64,000 nucleotides of DNA, taken from positions 1 to 64,000 of the forward strand of contig NZ_JACHVA010000052.1 of the NCBI RefSeq assembly GCF_014230055.1, written 5' to 3'. The notes beneath the pieces were generated by a model. The model was not told the origin of the DNA. It searched no databases and saw nothing but the letters and a program-made list of their open reading frames with translations. The stretch is from Puniceicoccus vermicola. GTDB taxonomy: Bacteria; Verrucomicrobiota; Verrucomicrobiia; Opitutales; Puniceicoccaceae. Below are positions 62,200 through 64,000 of this stretch, in pieces (the first letter of the stretch is position 1; each line of letters begins with the position of its first letter). Made by a program: the position numbers and the translations under genes.

Positions 62200-63147
62200 A
62201 TGTCAAGCAATGCGAAAAAGCTCCGTGTCGGGGTAGCCGGTGTCGGTTACCTCGGTCGTCACCACGTCCGGATTTATCACGAGCTCAAAGATCTCTGCGA
62301 GTTCGTTGGGATTTTTGAGGTCGATGATGAACGCGCCACGGAGGTGGTGGACCAGTATCAGTGTCCGCGTTTCTCCACGCTGGAAGAAATGGCTGAAGCT
62401 TGTGATGCGGTCAGTGTGGTGGTTCCGACGGATCGACATGCTGAGGTGTCATTGCCCCTGTTGGAAGGTGGGTGTCATCTGATGGTTGAGAAACCGATTT
62501 GTAAGAATCGAGAGGAGGCGGCTGCGATTCTGGCCAAGGCCCGTGAGAAAGAGCTTACGGTTCAGGTTGGGCATATCGAGCAGTACAATCCGGTTACTTC
62601 CTTTCTGGAAGAAGCGGTGCATCAACCGAAGTTCATTACCGCTGATCGGTTGGCTCCTTTCAATCCACGTGGAACTGAAGTCGGGGTGGTTCTCGATCTG
62701 ATGATTCACGATATTGGGGTCATTCTTCAGTTGGTGCAATCCCCGGTGGAGAGGATTGAGGCGGTTGGTGTGGATGTTCTCTCGAAGTCGGAGGATATCG
62801 CGAACGCGCGGATTGTCTTTGAGAACGGATGTGTGGCGAACATCAATACCAGCCGAGTGAGTTTGAAAAAGGTGAGGGAGATTCGGGTCTTTCAGCCGGA
62901 GTCTTACTTGTCTTTAGATTTCATGAACCAGAAAGGTCACCTCCTCCGGAAGGGACCGATGGGGCTGGCGAAGGAAGATATACCCATTGAGCCCGGCGAG
63001 CCTTTGCGGCTGGAGTTGGAATCGTTTCTGTCCTGCCTTAAGGATGGATCCGAGCCAAAGGTATCGGGTGTATCTGGATTGAAGGCGCTCGAAATTGCCT
63101 TGGAGGTCACTCGTCAGATTCGAGAAGGACAGTCTCTCGGCAAATGA
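62200..63147 (+). CDS. Gfo/Idh/MocA-family oxidoreductase
   Basis: 315 residues. NAD(P)-binding fold 'LRVGVAGVGYLGRHHVRIYH' (G-x-G-x2-G), EKP motif in 'CHLMVEKPICKN', and a C-terminal alpha/beta domain with 'VLDLMIHDIGVI' (Asp/His of the active site). It oxidises or reduces a sugar or sugar nucleotide. Its stop overlaps the lpxB start (ATGA); this oxidoreductase-lpxB pair occurs in several phyla and suggests a role in lipid A or sugar-nucleotide metabolism. Start ATG 62200. Confidence 0.92.
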   Translation: MSSNAKKLRVGVAGVGYLGRHHVRIYHELKDLCEFVGIFEVDDERATEVVDQYQCPRFSTLEEMAEACDAVSVVVPTDRHAEVSLPLLEGGCHLMVEKPICKNREEAAAILAKAREKELTVQVGHIEQYNPVTSFLEEAVHQPKFITADRLAPFNPRGTEVGVVLDLMIHDIGVILQLVQSPVERIEAVGVDVLSKSEDIANARIVFENGCVANINTSRVSLKKVREIRVFQPESYLSLDFMNQKGHLLRKGPMGLAKEDIPIEPGEPLRLELESFLSCLKDGSEPKVSGVSGLKALEIALEVTRQIREGQSLGK

Positions 63148-64000
63148 GTCGTTCGTCTCAGGTTCCTGAGATCAATCCTTTCGAGCCTCCCCGTGGAGGC
63201 CGGGTGGATGTTCTTGTCGTGGCGGGTGAACACAGTGGAGATCAGCACGCGGCGACGATGGTGAAAGATCTGCTGGGTGCGGATTCAGGTCTTTCTGTGA
63301 GTGCATTGGGAGGACCAGCTTTGGAAGAGGCAGGCGCTCAGGTTCTCTACGAGTTGACGGAGCTTTCGGTCGTTGGGATTGTTGAGGTGCTCGCCCACTA
63401 CGGGGAGTTTAAGAAACTCTTTGCCCAGACGGTGGAGTGGATCCGTGAATACAAGCCGAAGGTGGTTTGCCTTGTGGATTATCCGGGGTTCAACCTGAGG
63501 TTGGCGAAGGAACTTTGTCGACTGGGAATCAGCCGAAAAGGGGGAGGAGAGACGACCGTTCTCGCCTATATTAGCCCGCAAATCTGGGCATGGAAGAGCA
63601 AGCGTCGATTCAAGATGCAAGAGTGGCTGGACGAGGTGGGGACGATCTTCCCATTTGAAGTCGATTGTTACAAAGACACGACCCTTCCGGCTTTCTTCCT
63701 CGGACATCCTTTTGTCGATCCACGTTTCTCTTTGCAGGTGAAGTATGATCCAACAGGTCCATTGCTTCTTCTCCCGGGAAGTCGAACTGCGGCTGTGGGT
63801 CGGATTTTTCCTCGAATGCTTGCGGGGGTTGAGAAGGCTTCTGAAGAATGGCGGGGGCGCGGTGTGAGGATTTTGTATCCAGGGCCCCGGATTAAGTCTG
63901 AGCTCGAGCGAATTCTTTCGGAGGTCCAGCTATCTTTTGAGCCGGAGCTGCGTCCTGTTTCAGAGGGGTCTACAGGATCGGCGGTTTTGACCAGCAGTGG
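63144..64000 (+). CDS. lpxB: Lipid-A-disaccharide synthase, 3' end outside window
   Basis: 285 residues seen, open to the right edge. LpxB (GT19) motifs: 'LVVAGEHSGDQHAATMV' (AGExSGD), 'ALGGPALEEAG', 'LSVVGIVEVL', 'VVCLVDYPGFNLRLAKEL', 'YISPQIWAWKSKR', 'FPFEVDCY', 'FLGHPFVD' and 'LLLLPGSR'. It joins UDP-2,3-diacylglucosamine and lipid X in lipid A synthesis at the inner membrane. ATG 63144 overlaps the stop of the oxidoreductase (ATGA). The presence of lpxB shows a lipopolysaccharide-bearing outer membrane. Confidence 0.95.
   Translation, partial: MSRSSQVPEINPFEPPRGGRVDVLVVAGEHSGDQHAATMVKDLLGADSGLSVSALGGPALEEAGAQVLYELTELSVVGIVEVLAHYGEFKKLFAQTVEWIREYKPKVVCLVDYPGFNLRLAKELCRLGISRKGGGETTVLAYISPQIWAWKSKRRFKMQEWLDEVGTIFPFEVDCYKDTTLPAFFLGHPFVDPRFSLQVKYDPTGPLLLLPGSRTAAVGRIFPRMLAGVEKASEEWRGRGVRILYPGPRIKSELERILSEVQLSFEPELRPVSEGSTGSAVLTSS

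Noticed and set aside
1-64000. tRNA or rRNA genes
   Set aside because: No T-loop plus acceptor pairing or rRNA-like segment was noticed on reading; a dedicated tRNA search was not possible here.

Overview
The window looks like chromosome of a Gram-negative, probably marine member of the Verrucomicrobiota (Opitutae/Puniceicoccales-like). This placement is inferred from gene content, not from a marker gene. The content behind it is an lpxB gene and several outer-membrane proteins, a giant secreted GH81-like laminarinase-type protein with an N-terminal Asp-rich 'DPDANPDGD' segment, an SHD1-trypsin fusion, a choice-of-anchor I protein, DUF1573 and DUF4112 proteins, ThrH, and many dispersed palindromic repeats. 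No tRNA, rRNA, CRISPR array or prophage was recognised.

Layout. 1-2.0 kb: 5' part of an IS3-type element, an Mpv17-like membrane protein and four tandem copies of a 125-bp palindromic repeat. 2.1-4.5 kb: small membrane protein, DUF418 protein, predicted ATPase. 4.7-10.9 kb: one 2061-residue secreted GH81-like protein. 11-15.2 kb: second locus of the 125-bp repeat, MFS transporter, DUF486 protein, a kinase/metallophosphoesterase pair, DUF4112 protein. 15.2-17.5 kb: ECF sigma factor and RskA-like anti-sigma factor, divergent from a fasciclin protein. 17.6-20.9 kb: SGNH esterase, a Fur-family regulator operon, a Cys-rich mini-protein and an ABC ATPase, with two Fur-type operators. 21-24.8 kb: large hybrid histidine kinase. 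24.9-31.4 kb: AcrR-type repressor divergent from a complete RND tripartite pump, with an operator over the adaptor start codon. 31.5-34.1 kb: small lipoprotein, FNT channel, small membrane protein, DUF1573 protein. 34.1-37.2 kb: catalase and ankyrin protein divergent from oxyR. 37.2-43.9 kb: four-helix-bundle protein, unknown protein, palindromic repeats, choice-of-anchor I protein, OprP-type porin, SHD1-protease. 44-51.7 kb: cellulose synthesis operon bcsA-bcsB-bcsZ-bcsC on the minus strand. 51.9-54.9 kb: trxB, cysE, a periplasmic peroxiredoxin-like protein, an SRPBCC protein. 55-59 kb: apparent five-gene operon (2-hydroxyacid dehydrogenase, rhodanese, thrH, coaX, inositol-phosphatase-like). 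59.2-61 kb: TonB-dependent receptor. 61.2-64 kb: REP-associated tyrosine transposase flanked by hairpins, Gfo/Idh/MocA oxidoreductase, and lpxB running off the right edge.

Working together. BcsA (with a PilZ c-di-GMP site), BcsB, BcsZ and BcsC should make and export cellulose; BcsB unusually carries a canonical EF-hand loop. KatA, an AnkB-like protein and OxyR form a peroxide-response unit. TrxB, CysE and the peroxiredoxin-like protein add thiol and sulfur metabolism. Sigma factor, RskA-like factor and FAS1 protein resemble the mycobacterial SigK/RskA/MPT83 arrangement. The most unusual items are the 125-bp repeat family, the hairpin-flanked RAYT, the repeat-laden GH81-like giant and the EF-hand in BcsB.
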